From: Ophioceras dolichostomum
Lineage: Eukaryota > Ascomycota > Sordariomycetes > Magnaporthales > Ophioceraceae
Reading direction: 5' to 3'
Assembly (NCBI GenBank): GCA_003049485.1
Contig: PYST01000181.1
Span: 328-64,327 of the forward strand
DNA length: 64,000 nucleotides
A program made the translations under genes and the position numbers. Positions 9,993-20,730 of the stretch are shown piece by piece. Under the pieces are notes generated by a model. The model had not been told where the DNA came from, did not search any database, and saw nothing but the letters and a program-made list of their open reading frames with translations. Each line of letters begins with the position of its first letter. Position 1 is the stretch's first letter.

Positions 9993-12026
9993 TCAGCTGC
10001 CGAAACGCACATCAAAGCCCTTGAGCACGCTCATGATGCTAGCGGCCTCCACCTCCAGCGCAGGCCTCGGCGCCGCAGTGCCCCCCTGGCCGTCATTCGG
10101 GCCGCCTCCGCCTCCCCCCGTCTGCGGCCTGGGCGCCGCCCTCAGCTTGGGCAGCCAGGTGGCTATCTCGTCGGTCGCCTCGTCGAAGTGGCGATGGCTG
10201 GAGAGCGTCTTGTACGCGTCTGCGCACGAGAGGCTTAATTTGGGGAGTGTAGTAGTAGTAGTCCCATCCCCCCCCGCCCCGGTCCCGGTCGCAGTTGACG
10301 AGCCCTTGAGCGTGCGTCCCGGCGGCTCCTTACAACATCCCCCGGCGCCGCCACCTCCGCAGCAGCCGCTGTCGTAGCCGCCAGATGATGAGAACGAGCT
10401 GCCGTTCTTGCCGAAGTTAGCGGCAAGGGAGCGGCAGAAAAGTCCTGACTTTGGGTCGGCGAGACACTGTGCGCAGGTGCCTGGCCCTCCGGGACCGCAT
10501 GACGAGCCAGTCGTGGAGGGTTTTTCGTTGTTGTTGTTCCGCCTGCCATATCGCAACGACGAAAGGCCGGGCAGCTTGACGGCTCCGGTGGCAGTCACCT
10601 CCAAAGGCGACGGAACCACGTCGTTTTCTGATGGCGGAGGGGTTTGGACTTGGCTTGTGGGCCCCGTCGTCGGGATGGTAATGGCCAGCGCTGAGACGTC
10701 CGTAGTCACGGGGGGCAGCAGCGTGTCGGCACAGACACAATACGTCCCGTCTTTGCAGAAACCGCAGGAGTCACGAGGCGGTATACTTTGTTGCTGCTGC
10801 TGTTGCGACGACAATGGCAGGTAGGGCACCGCTGCAGGCGTTGAGCTCTCAGAGGACTCGGGCTGCTGCTGCTGCTGCTGCTGCGGGCGGTTGTGCTTTT
10901 TGCTCGCGAAAATTGCCGTGAAGTCCGTTTCCAGAGCGGTGTCCGCACGAGGTCTTTTCTCGTCCGGGGCTATGGAGCACGGCGAAGTAGAACGAAGACG
11001 GCGCTTCAGGTCCGGAGCTGGGCCGGCAGAAAGAGTGGCGTTTATAGAGGCCTCAAGACACTCGCATTTGGTGCCCAGAGTGCACTTACCACAGCCGATG
11101 ACGGCGTTGGCGAGTGCTTCGTCCGCGCACATGCAAGGTCCGCCCAGCGCACATGACCCGCATGAGAGGGTTGACTCCTGGCCGACCTCCTCCTCCGGTG
11201 GTGAGATGATTTGCGAGATGGAGAATGAGTGGTGGCTGTTGTTCCGCAGCGCCGGGCCCGATGACGTGCTTGTGGTGCTGTGTCTTGCCCCGTGGACTTG
11301 GCCTGTTGATGGCTGAGGCTGAAATACGGGTGTCGTAGTGGGGCCACCATTCGCCGAGATGCCTGATGAGGGGTTTTGCGCCTGCGGCGGCAGAGACACG
11401 CTCCCAGGCCGCGAGGATGACGCTTGCGAAGTGCCATCGCTCCATCTCCTACGCTCCATACGTTCCCTCTCGAGCATGTTCTCCAGCACCTGACACCTGG
11501 TCCTCAGGGTTTGGGCTTCGACTTCCATGGCCTGAATGCGGTCCTTCAGTTCGCGCTGTATGCGCTCGTGCTCTGTCCTCTCCCCATCCAGGTGCTCCTC
11601 CAACTCGCCCACGCGGGCCGCTCTCCTTTCCCGGAACGCCCTCTGAGCGGCACGGTTCTGCGCCTTGCGTTTTGTGGGTGGTGTGTCTGTCGCCGGCTTC
11701 CGGCCGGGCTTCGGCCTGGGTGGAATGACCCATTCTTTGCTGGTCATGGAAACCGGGCCTTTCACCGGCCCGGATTGTGGCGTGGGGGTTAAAACGGAAG
11801 CCATGGATATTTTGTTCAATGGCGGCGCCGGCGCAGAGTTTGCGGGAGCAGCTGCGCTCGGCCGGATGGCGATGGCGATGGTGGGAGTGTGGAACGAGGA
11901 AGAGGTCGGAGTGGCGGATTGTGAGTGAAATTGGTGAGGGGATGTCGAAGTGGGGCTCGGTGCTAAGGCAGGTGAGCCGACACTGCAGGGAGATGGTGCC
12001 GCCCTGGACGTATGGGAACCTGGCAT
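9993..12026 (-). CDS. hapX: HapX bZIP iron-homeostasis regulator
   Basis: A single exon of 677 aa. HapX works with the CCAAT-binding complex (CBC): it represses iron-consuming genes in iron starvation and activates iron-resistance genes in excess iron. Residues ~94-112 form the Hap4-like CBC-binding motif (TSKEWVIPPRPKPGRKP). A bZIP basic region (NRAAQRAFRERRAARVGELE) and leucine zipper follow to ~190. Four Cys-rich clusters come next: CGSCALGGPCMC, CGKCTLGTKCEC, CGFCKDGTYCVC and CGPGGPGTCAQC. In studied HapX proteins such clusters bind Fe-S and sense iron. The C-terminal tail is conserved in type (KGFDVRFGS). There is a 74-residue Ser/Pro-rich extension before a second Met (MASVLTPTPQ) that could be an alternative start. 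Poly-Gln tracts separate the clusters. The divergent upstream region carries GATAA and CCAAT motifs, consistent with GATA repressor and CBC control. Assignment is secure from motif order. Confidence 0.96.
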   Translation of the reverse strand: MPGSHTSRAAPSPCSVGSPALAPSPTSTSPHQFHSQSATPTSSSFHTPTIAIAIRPSAAAPANSAPAPPLNKISMASVLTPTPQSGPVKGPVSMTSKEWVIPPRPKPGRKPATDTPPTKRKAQNRAAQRAFRERRAARVGELEEHLDGERTEHERIQRELKDRIQAMEVEAQTLRTRCQVLENMLERERMERRRWSDGTSQASSSRPGSVSLPPQAQNPSSGISANGGPTTTPVFQPQPSTGQVHGARHSTTSTSSGPALRNNSHHSFSISQIISPPEEEVGQESTLSCGSCALGGPCMCADEALANAVIGCGKCTLGTKCECLEASINATLSAGPAPDLKRRLRSTSPCSIAPDEKRPRADTALETDFTAIFASKKHNRPQQQQQQQPESSESSTPAAVPYLPLSSQQQQQQSIPPRDSCGFCKDGTYCVCADTLLPPVTTDVSALAITIPTTGPTSQVQTPPPSENDVVPSPLEVTATGAVKLPGLSSLRYGRRNNNNEKPSTTGSSCGPGGPGTCAQCLADPKSGLFCRSLAANFGKNGSSFSSSGGYDSGCCGGGGAGGCCKEPPGRTLKGSSTATGTGAGGDGTTTTTLPKLSLSCADAYKTLSSHRHFDEATDEIATWLPKLRAAPRPQTGGGGGGPNDGQGGTAAPRPALEVEAASIMSVLKGFDVRFGS

Positions 12027-13561
12027 CGGTTGGTTCAGTGCTTCAGCGAAGCTCGCAGCTGAAATAAAGCCTGACCAATGGAGTTGAGAGTGACCTTACA
12101 GCGGCTTTCCGGGCGGTCGTGTTCGAAGCGGAGGGAAAGGCTTGCCGGCCGATGGTTTTGATTGTTGTGCTCTCTGGTTTCCAGTCCTTGGTCTCGCAAA
12201 AAGAAGAAAATCCTTGCAATCTCTGCGCGGGTTCCACGGCAAAAATTCGAGAGCTGGCAGACCAAAGCTTTCCAGCGAGTGATCGTCAGAACGGCTTCGA
12301 TTTTGGAGGAGAAAATCGCAGGTACCTAAGAGGAGTTGTTCTCTCTGGGCTTGAGAGTCACATGGGAGGCTACAGAAGACGGTGACTCCTCGACGGACGG
12401 AAAAACCTCGACGACTGCAGTTCGAAAATGATAGAATAGAAGGGGCTTACGTGTTTAAGCGACAATATCATTAAAGGAGGAAAATGGTCTGGTTTCAGTT
12501 GTTGAGAATGGTTGGACGTAAAGCTGGAAAGTCGACATGCTATATATGAATGAGTTTCTGTTCCCGGGCGACAAGGCAGTTAGTTGTTGTGATCATCACA
12601 CGGCAATGCTGTTTGAAGGTCGACAGAGCCATCCAGGGCGAGATCAGAGGGGAAAGCTTCCCCTAATGCCTGCTCCTGTGGCCACGCGGACTGGCTGTTA
12701 ATTTTGTTGATAATCTTCAGGCAGATCAAGGAGAGGTACTGATTCGATTGATAAGATAATTTTTCCACGCTAAACTATTTGGAGCCTAGCCTGTCCCGCC
12801 GATCGGACCACCACTCGGGCTTGGCGAGGGGCTTCATTGGCTCTCGACCACGCCCCGATTTCGGTCTGGCTCAGCGTGATCTGTCTGAACTCATTAGTCG
12901 GGCAATTGAGCAATTGGGAAGCACCTGAGCTTAGTTCAAAAGGTGTGAGAAATGCGATCTCGGAGGGTCTAGTGGAGAGATGAGACGTAAGAAGTTGGTC
13001 AAAATTCAAAAATTGACGCACTGGCGGCACCCACACGAATAAGACACTCCCCGGGCGATACCGGAGCCGTTCCTCAGCCCCGACATGAAGCTTCTTCCCC
13101 ACGAAGGGCAATGAGGGAAACAGGCTGGCGCTTGGCGGGAAGTTCCGTAAGTCTTAGGTCCTGAGTTTGGATGGTTTGGGGTAGCCTCTTGAGCCATGAT
13201 GGCGATAGTGGTGGTCCTTCACCAAGCAAGACGCGGGACTCTGCTGAGCCATGAGAGGTTCCGAACATGGCAGTTGAACAGCCGACGTATTCCCGCACTG
13301 TGAGTGGGGTCAACGGGCTGAATATCACATTCCAAGTTATGTTTTGACAGATCACTGCACATTAAGATCACGGTCGAATCAACCACCAAGATCACACGAC
13401 CGAGTCATTCCAATAGTGCACAGCTGTTCGAGCAAAATAAAAACTCTATGATAAAAAACCATCAATTGTTCTTTTAGCGCTAGGATTTCGGCTCCAGCGG
13501 CAGTCCAGGCAACTCAATCGTGTGGATTTCCGCCTCCGGTCACGTCTCCATTCTCCTGGCC
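12027..13561. other. Divergent promoter region hapX / COG2
   Basis: This 1.5-kb head-to-head interval holds the 5' flanks of hapX (minus) and COG2 (plus). It contains three GATAA motifs within about 50 bp (12709-12759) and an ATTGG (CCAAT on the minus strand) at 12836-12840. Another CCAAT at 12075 lies close to the hapX start. No coding exon was found. Confidence 0.6.
12709..12759 (-). promoter_or_regulatory. GATAA cluster upstream of hapX
   Basis: Plus-strand GATAA at 12709-12713 and an overlapping tandem GATAAGATAA at 12750-12759 lie about 0.7 kb upstream of hapX. SreA/SRE-type GATA factors, which repress hapX in iron-replete aspergilli, prefer ATCWGATAA; the tandem site differs from that at one position. 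Function is inferred only. Confidence 0.4.
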
Positions 13562-14545
13562 ATGAGCTCCGCCGGGCTAGGAGTGGGAGGCCTGGGGCTC
13601 CACCTGCCCAAGACTCCGACGTCGCGCCCGACCTCATCATACTCGGGCTTCCAACTGCCGTCTTCTAGCTCGGATGAAGGATCTGACGATTCTGACGGCG
13701 ATGACATTGCCTTGCCGTTCCCTACTGCCCTGTCCCGCAAGGACTTCCTGGCGCCTGACTTCGACGCTGCGACCTACCTGTCGTCTCTCTTCCCGTCAGA
13801 TGCAGACACGACTTCGGCGCACCGGCATCAGACTTTAGAGGACCTGCGCACAGAGCTGCGCGAACGGAGTGCTGCCATCTCCGCTGAGCTTCTCGAGCTG
13901 GTCAACAGCAACTACACCTCCTTCCTGGGGCTAGGCGACGAGCTCAAGGGTGGCGAGGACAAGGTTGAGGATGTGCGTGTCGCGCTGCTCGGGTTCCGCC
14001 GCGCCGTCGAGGATGTCAAGGAGCAGGTGTATCGCAGAAGGCGCGATGTCGCGGACGGCTGCACCGAGCTGGCTGAGGTGAGGTCCGGCGTGGAGCTGGG
14101 CCGGCGCATGCTGGAGCTCGACGAGCGGGTCGGCGCGTTGGAAATTCGGCTTGCTGTCGACAGCCTTCCTGAAAGCACCATGGACGACGAATTCTTTGGC
14201 GTCGACATCAGTGACGAGGAAGACGAGGACGAACTTGGCGGGGACGGCGATGACGCAGGACTGGGGTTTGTCAACAGCAGTCCGGCGCGGCTACTCTCCT
14301 TGACAAACGAGTATCTGGTTGTCGAACGCCTTGCCGAGTCCGTGGGGAGGGACTTGCCCTTCGTCAGGAAAGTGGAGGAGCGGATATCGCGGTGCCGAAG
14401 TACGCTGTTGCTAGACCTGAGCACCGCTACAAAGGAGGCCAAGGGCGCGGGCGTCAGGGGTCAGGGGAGGGTCCTTCAGTTCCTAGCAATCTACCGCCTC
14501 CTGAGGGCTGAAGCGGACGCAATCGCGGTGTTCAAGAGAGCCTGA
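13562..14545 (+). CDS. COG2: Conserved oligomeric Golgi complex subunit 2
   Basis: 327 aa, single exon. COG2 is part of lobe A of the COG tethering complex, which catches retrograde vesicles at the Golgi and keeps glycosylation enzymes in place. The COG2 N-terminal domain is visible: PTALSRKDFLAPDFDAATYLSSL, then the helical stretch with LRTELRERSAAISAELLELVN and NSNYTSFLGLGDELKGG. An acidic insert (DEEDEDELGGDGDD) follows, and the protein ends in a helix (RVLQFLAIYRLLRAEADAIA). It is much shorter than animal COG2, which is usual for filamentous-fungal orthologues. The start is the ATG at 13562; the frame opens earlier only through a GTG at 13520. Convergent with the uL1m gene, 149 bp apart. 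Confidence 0.88.
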   Translation: MSSAGLGVGGLGLHLPKTPTSRPTSSYSGFQLPSSSSDEGSDDSDGDDIALPFPTALSRKDFLAPDFDAATYLSSLFPSDADTTSAHRHQTLEDLRTELRERSAAISAELLELVNSNYTSFLGLGDELKGGEDKVEDVRVALLGFRRAVEDVKEQVYRRRRDVADGCTELAEVRSGVELGRRMLELDERVGALEIRLAVDSLPESTMDDEFFGVDISDEEDEDELGGDGDDAGLGFVNSSPARLLSLTNEYLVVERLAESVGRDLPFVRKVEERISRCRSTLLLDLSTATKEAKGAGVRGQGRVLQFLAIYRLLRAEADAIAVFKRA

Positions 14546-14694
14546 GAACGCCTTAGCCATGAAGGCAAAGATATAAAATCGATACCCAACAGACAAAGTC
14601 GAGACAGAAGTTGACCGGATATATACGGTTTTATTCACACGCCGATAGATCCACAATATTATACATTTTACACCCCCGGATGGCCCCGCTGTTG

Positions 14695-15674
14695 TTACAT
14701 CTCGCCAGAGAGGTGAGCAGGTGTGACGGCCGTGTCTGATGAGTTGTAGCCTCCACTAAGGCTAAATCCAGGGCCGTGAGTCGAGCTGAGCACAATTTCG
14801 TCGATGCTCTTGCTGGCTTTGCCTTCCAATGCGCCAATATCCTTCTTAACTGCTGCGACCACAGCCTTGACGTTGTCTGCTAGCATGGTGGGTGTGAATG
14901 ACAGCTGCCCTACTGGCATCCTCACAACCCCTTCCCTCTCGCGGTAGTCCTCGGCCCCGGTAAGGTCGCGCAGCAGACCCGCAACATTGTTCGTGACTGT
15001 CCCGAGCTTCTCGCTGGGCACCAGACCCTTGGGACCGAGGATCTTGCCGAGGTTCGCTTTCTGGAAGGCCGCGAGCGAATCTTTATGGCAGATGAGTCGG
15101 TTGAAGTCGAAGGTGCCCTCCTTGACTGATTGGAAGATGGATTCCTCGCCCACGGCCACGGCACCGCCAAGGCGGGCCTCGGTCGCGACAATGCCTCCCT
15201 CCTTGCAAATCACGCCGATCCGGATATCAGACCGAACGGGATGCGGCAACCGCAGACGACTGCGGACGATCTGAGAGCGCTTCATGGTGTTGAGCTTGAT
15301 CGCCAAATCGTACTTGACGGACTGCGGCGACTGGCCGCATTCGAAGGCGCGTATATATCTAGTACCAGGACGAGGGTTGTCCCATCAACACCAGGTCAGG
15401 CCAGCTAATGATAGGATCGACATTCAAGCAACAAGAGGTACCTTATAGCATCGCACAGCGAGAAAGTTTCGAGCGCGTCTTTCCTCCACACTCTAAACCT
15501 CTTGTGCTCTTTCTTCTTCTTTTCCGTCTTCTTGCCCCCCGCTCGTGGCGAGGCAAACCGGGCCTGGGAAAGTGACGGCGCAGTGGATCGAGGAACCGAC
15601 GAGGCAAGTGGTCGCGAGACTGGCGTAAGACTCAGTCTCGCCAGCGAGGCGAGGCATTGGGTTGTTGAAGGCAT
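14695..15674 (-). CDS. MRPL1: Mitochondrial large-subunit ribosomal protein uL1m
   Basis: Two exons (15674-15442 and 15358-14695) joined across an 83-nt intron (GTACCT donor, TAG acceptor) give 298 aa. The splice restores the motif DAIRYIRAFECGQSPQSVK. uL1 forms the L1 stalk that helps release deacylated tRNA from the E site; this copy is the mitochondrial form. The first ~45 residues are rich in Ser, Arg and Ala without acids, as in a mitochondrial targeting peptide, followed by a Lys-rich stretch. The L1 core is clear: the YDLAIKLNTMKRSQIVRSRL region, GKILGPKGLVPSEKLGTV (the L1 signature) and ADNVKAVVAAVKKDIG. It starts 372 bp from, and divergent to, the glutamyl-tRNA synthetase gene, so the two share a promoter region. 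Confidence 0.93.
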
Positions 15675-16046
15675 CAGCGACGGCGCGTTGTTGCAGGCTC
15701 CTTCTCGAACAGCTTCACGGATGATACGATTGTGACGGAGCTCTGAGCTACCGTGGCGGAAAAATATTGCGACCCCTGCTTGTCCAGAGAAATTCTGCCT
15801 CAATTTTGAGGACACCAATTGCTTATCTTATCGTGCTGACCTGAAGCTCCTTGTCGCACCACCATCACCCCTCCAAAATATTTTGAGTCAGCCCCGCCAA
15901 CGGCAGAATGTCTCCTGAGCTTTCGCGTTAGAAGTTCTTATAAGTGCTTTGACTCACCCATCTCGCACTTCCTTCAACCCTCTGCCGCTTTTTATTTTTT
16001 TTCCAGCTCAGAGCTTACCCGCGCAGCCTTTTTCAGAGAAGTCAAA
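15675..16046. promoter_or_regulatory. Shared promoter of uL1m and GluRS genes
   Basis: The 372-bp head-to-head gap between two translation genes must hold both promoters and both leaders. A T-rich pyrimidine tract (about 15985-16005) lies just upstream of the synthetase ATG. No other motif stands out. Confidence 0.55.
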
Positions 16047-18035
16047 ATGAAGTTGGAGGAGCTGGCGGCGCTCGTTCCCACCCTCTCGGGGGACTTCCGA
16101 ACTATCGAACCCCACCTCATCAGTCTTGACAAGCACCTCACTCTCCGAACCTTCCTCGATGGTTACCAGTTGGGTGACAACGACTCCAAAATCTGGGTGG
16201 CTCTTGCGAGCAACCGTGCTGCTGTCTCGTTCATTCTCAAGAAGGGCAACCTTGCGAACCTGACCAGGTGGTACACCTACCTCGATCAAAACCACCCCGA
16301 GATCCAAGGCGAGATCAAGAAAGCTGCTGCGGCCAAGAAGGAGAAGGTAGCGGCTGCCAGCAAAGCTGGTGGCAACTACAGCTTGGCACTTCAAGATGCG
16401 GATCAAGGCGTTGTGACGAGATTCCTCCCAGAGCCATCGTATGCTTCCTACTACTCCCGTATATCACATCCGTTCATCAAACACTATCACAGAGACCAAT
16501 ATTGGACCGGTAAGCTAACGACGAACAGGGGATACCTTCACATTGGTCACGCAAAGGCGGCACTGCTCAGCGACTACTTCGCACACCAGGCCTACAATGG
16601 CACGCTGAGACTTCGTCTCGATGACACAAACCCGTCTAAGGAGAAGGAGGAGTACCAGGACGCGATTGTGGAGGATCTCCAACTCATGGGCGTCAAGGCG
16701 GACAAGTTCTCTTACACATCCGACTACTTCCAGTATCTGTACGAGATGTGCATGCGGATGATCAAGGAGGGCCACGCCTACGCCGACGACACGGATCAGG
16801 AGACCATGAGGGACGAGCGGGGCAAGGGCATTGCCTCAAAGCGCCGCGAAATGACCATCGATGAGACTCTCCGAATTTTCGAGGAGATGAAGCTGGGCTC
16901 GCCGGAGGGGAAACGGTTTTGCATCCGCGCAAAGCTCTCTATCGATAACCCCAACAAGGCTATGCGCGACCCGGTCATCTATCGGTGCAACGACGAGCCT
17001 CACCACCGGACCGGCACAACCTGGAAGATGTACCCCATGTACGACTTCGCCTGTCCCGTGGTGGACAGCTACGAGGGCATCACCCACGCCTTGAGGTCTA
17101 CCGAATACACTGACCGCAACCCGCAGTACCAGTGGTTCCTCGACACGCTGCAGCTGCGCCAAGTCCACATGTGGGACTTCGCCCGCATGAACTTCATCAG
17201 GACGTTCCTGTCCAAGCGCAAGTTGGCTAAGCTCGTGGATACTGGACGTGTCTGGGGTTGGGATGACCCTCGTATGCCCACCGTTCGTGGTGTGCGCCGC
17301 CGAGGAATGACCGTGGCTGCTCTGCGAGACTTCATTGTCAAACAAGGACCCAGTCGTAACGTGACTAGCATGGACTGGACCTCGTTCTGGGCCGCCAACA
17401 AGAAGGAGATCGACCCGGTTGCGCCCCGACACACTGCGCTGAGCCAAAAGAACCCCGTGAAAGTCCTCGTGACTGGTGCCGACGCCCCTGCGGCGCCTCT
17501 CACTACTGAGAAGCCCAAGCACCCCAAGAACAAAGAGGTGGGGCTGAAGCTGGTCACGTTCTCCTCCGAGCTGTTGCTCGAGCAGGAGGATGTGGCCCTG
17601 ATGAAGGTTGGCGAGGAGATCACCCTGATGGCTTGGGGCAACGCTATTGTGCGCGATATCCAGGCCGGCAGTCCTATCCCATCTATCACCATCGAGCTCA
17701 ACTTGGCAGGCGACGTCAAGTCCACCGAGAAGAAGGTCACTTGGCTGTCCAACCAGGGCCAGACGCTGGTGCCCGCTGAGCTGTGGGATTTCGACTACCT
17801 CATCACCAAGGATAAGCTAGAGGACGACGACGACCTCGAGCAGTTCCTCACGCCCGTCACTGAGACGATGGAGCTCGCCTGGTGCGGCGCCGACGCGGCC
17901 TCCCTCAGAAAGGACGACATCATCCAGCTTGAGAGGAGGGGCTACTACAGGGTCGACAAGGGGCTTGGTGACTGGAAGGATGGCGAGGACAAGAGAATTG
18001 TGCTTTTCTGCATTCCGACTGGCAAGTCGAAATAG
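16047..18035 (+). CDS. GUS1: Cytosolic glutamyl-tRNA synthetase
   Basis: Class I synthetase that charges tRNA-Glu, 632 aa after removal of one intron. An N-terminal GST-like domain (~1-105) and a Lys/Ala linker precede the catalytic core. Exons are 16047-16438 and 16529-18035. The 90-nt intron (GTATGC donor, CAG acceptor) is a multiple of three and has no stop, so the frame also reads through it. Removing it restores PEPSGYLHIGHAKAA, which carries the HIGH motif at ~135-138. The KMSKS-equivalent is LSKRKLAKLV at ~357, followed by WGWDDPRMPTVRG, typical of the eukaryotic cytosolic GluRS/GlnRS group. The C-terminal half is the beta-barrel anticodon-binding part (LIQLERRGYYRVDK-like end). In yeast the cytosolic enzyme also serves mitochondria. 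Confidence 0.97.
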   Translation: MKLEELAALVPTLSGDFRTIEPHLISLDKHLTLRTFLDGYQLGDNDSKIWVALASNRAAVSFILKKGNLANLTRWYTYLDQNHPEIQGEIKKAAAAKKEKVAAASKAGGNYSLALQDADQGVVTRFLPEPSYASYYSRISHPFIKHYHRDQYWTGKLTTNRGYLHIGHAKAALLSDYFAHQAYNGTLRLRLDDTNPSKEKEEYQDAIVEDLQLMGVKADKFSYTSDYFQYLYEMCMRMIKEGHAYADDTDQETMRDERGKGIASKRREMTIDETLRIFEEMKLGSPEGKRFCIRAKLSIDNPNKAMRDPVIYRCNDEPHHRTGTTWKMYPMYDFACPVVDSYEGITHALRSTEYTDRNPQYQWFLDTLQLRQVHMWDFARMNFIRTFLSKRKLAKLVDTGRVWGWDDPRMPTVRGVRRRGMTVAALRDFIVKQGPSRNVTSMDWTSFWAANKKEIDPVAPRHTALSQKNPVKVLVTGADAPAAPLTTEKPKHPKNKEVGLKLVTFSSELLLEQEDVALMKVGEEITLMAWGNAIVRDIQAGSPIPSITIELNLAGDVKSTEKKVTWLSNQGQTLVPAELWDFDYLITKDKLEDDDDLEQFLTPVTETMELAWCGADAASLRKDDIIQLERRGYYRVDKGLGDWKDGEDKRIVLFCIPTGKSK

Positions 18036-20730
18036 AAACTGGCGGAGCAAGAGAAGAGGGGGCTTAGAAGCTTCTTGGGCATCATCGAAAAAAGATATAT
18101 GGTTGGCTATGTCCTCCTCCTCACCTCCATTTGCATCCACCCGACACTCGTCGGCTAGCCCTATGAGCGGGCTGTGGCGGCGACACCTCGCTCCAATTCT
18201 TGTACAAAGCTTGCACATGCGGTAGGCATCTGTGAAGGTGCTCTGCTCCCCGTATCTCCGTGAAGTCAGGGGGCGAAATAACCCGAGCTGCCCGCGTCTC
18301 TGCACCACCTCCCTCTACCCAGACACCTAGCCACCATCACCAACTCGGTAAGTATTAAACCAGGAAGCGACCCAATCTGCAACCGGCCATTGCAAGGGGC
18401 CCAGCGGGCTGTGCGATGTCGCTCAAATTGCCTATTATGCGGCCGAGACAACATATCATTGGCTCGACAGCCTTGTTCTCGATGTTGCCCCGCTCCTGGA
18501 GCCTGATTCCGCCCCTCTTGTTGGCCACGACTTGCCATCCGGTGTCTCATTCCTCCTTCGCCCCTTTCCTCTCCGCCTCTGGACGACTCTGTTTTTCTTT
18601 GCCCTGCTCATTGCCGCCATCCCCTAGGTAACAAGTTTCGAGCCAGACGAGCATAGCCACAGGAGAAGCTGGCAGAGCTGAAAGGTGCTTCTTGGTCCAG
18701 AGCGCGCTCATCGCGGTCGCGGTGAAAATCCAGAGCCAAAAGAAACCTTGAAATATGCTATTTATAAGTCTGCTACGCTGCTCCTGTGCTTGCACTGCCT
18801 GTTCCATGATAGGATATATAATGATGCTGTCTGCCACTTGGGGTTTATCTTGTCGACCATTTTGCTGAGTTTCGACGACGGCCTGCGATCCAACACAACA
18901 TCCGCTCTGCTCTGCTCTGCTCCGATCCGTTTTGACCTGTCAGGCAGCTCCGTCCTTCCCTGCTCTTTTTTCCCACAATGATGGGCAGGCAGGCAGGCAA
19001 ACAGTCAGGCAAAACAGGGCGTTTCCCTTTCACATGTTATTATCATTATTGTTGTGATAGAAGATGACCTCCGCACCATTCATGCAGGCCGGACGGACAC
19101 GGCACGATAGGACAGCGACCTAGGGCTTCTTACACCCGTCCCTCACGCCCCTTATTTCCCTCGCCCATCTCATCACATTGAGTGACCCCGGTTCCCTTTT
19201 TTCCCGGATACCCAATCCGAGTTAGATGGGAGTTAGGGACTAGAGGCCTCCAGGGAGAAACAAGGACACGAGCAAGAAAGAGTACCGGCCTGCAAAAATT
19301 CCCTGCAAGACACGATGATGCCTTAGACAACACGCACGATGAGGGCGCAGGCCCTGGTGCGGTGCAGGTTCCTTCGAGACAGGAAGGGGAAGGACTCGGA
19401 TGTGGAGATGGGAGGGACTGGAATAGCGAGGGATGGGATGGGGCCTAAGGACGCGCAATGATTTGTGGCAGATGTGATGCGAGGTGGTTGGGTCGGTCGA
19501 CTCGGATTCGGTCAGTTGGGTACGAATGGTTCGGATGGTACGAATCATCTGTCCAGCCTTGCCTTGTTTTTTCTCTTTCCTTCTCACATGCACTACTGCA
19601 CGCTAGTTTTTGGAGATTCCTCAGTGCTAATTCGCTACTCGGTCAGGCAGCCGGAACGGCAAAGACTCGTACAACTCTCCCGTCTACCCCGCACCCCCAA
19701 CAATTCTCAACCTCGAGCTCCCGTTGGCCCGTTGAAGCTGCGGGGTCGCTTCCCCGTGGTTCGCCGACGGTTCGCGGTGCTCTTCCGTCACCGAGCACAT
19801 TCGACTCGACCCCCACCCGCTCCGTCGCCTTCTCAGCGTTCCAATTGTCTCTGATTGCCTCCTTTGCCCGTCAAGCGGATCAAAAGCAGCCGTGCAATAT
19901 GACTCTTCTGACTCTATTGCAAGGATGGAGGGAGGATGGCCAGAAATTATCTCCCGGGATCAATTCGTGGCCGCCAGTCGGAAGATCGGGAGCGTGTTGC
20001 GACGATGCTCCCCAGCTTCCCAGCACCACCACCACCAAAGTCCTCCCGGAAGTCCTGCATCGCGTCCTGCATCACACCCTGAGGCCGCCATCAGGCTCTT
20101 GTTTTTGACGTGTCCTTCTCACATTTGTGTCGGCGAGTAGTCACCGGACACTCGCTCCGACTGGACGATCAAAGGGACTGGCTGGACTGCCGGCACCACC
20201 CCCCCTGAATTATGCAGGACCCCTTCGTGTACACGCGAGCCTAGCTCACTGACCGAGAATTGAGCAGGGAAGGAGGACCTTCCTCAGGCTAACGCGTCGT
20301 CGTTCGACACACCCGCGGCAAACACACATACGCACGCACGTAGCCTGAAGGGACCAGATCAAGAGGAAGGGATCTGCGAAAATCAAGGAACAGAAGGAAA
20401 GCGACAGCAAAACAAAAAAAAAAAAACGAGGCGGTCGATCCAAGGACCTCCTCTCCCTCAACCCTGCCGTGCGACGACCAAGGCTCTTCCTTTCGCTTGT
20501 GGGAGCATCGTCTGGCCTCGCGTGCGAGCGAGAGCCCTCGATCACAAAAAGAACGAGAGTCGCTCGCTCGCTCGCTCGCCCTTCTGACGCCAGAATGTTT
20601 TTTTTCTCACCCGTGTGCTCATTCACTCTTTCTTTTGCAAGCACGGTCATTGTTGACTACTCACTCGACTTTGAGAGTTTGAAGTGCCGAGCGCTCCTTT
20701 CAGAGTTCCCCTGAGCAGCACAAAACAACC
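18036..20730. other. Intergenic region and probable long leader of the C2H2 gene
   Basis: The 2.7-kb gap between GluRS and the C2H2 gene contains no convincing gene. The longest frame (19458-20108, 216 aa) has no recognisable composition or domain. A GCTC tetranucleotide run lies at 20561-20580. Part of the region probably forms the promoter and a long 5' leader of the zinc-finger gene. Confidence 0.5.

Noticed and set aside
19458..20108. 216-codon frame upstream of the C2H2 gene as a separate gene
   Set aside because: No domain, no coding-like composition and no splice partner; more likely leader or promoter sequence.
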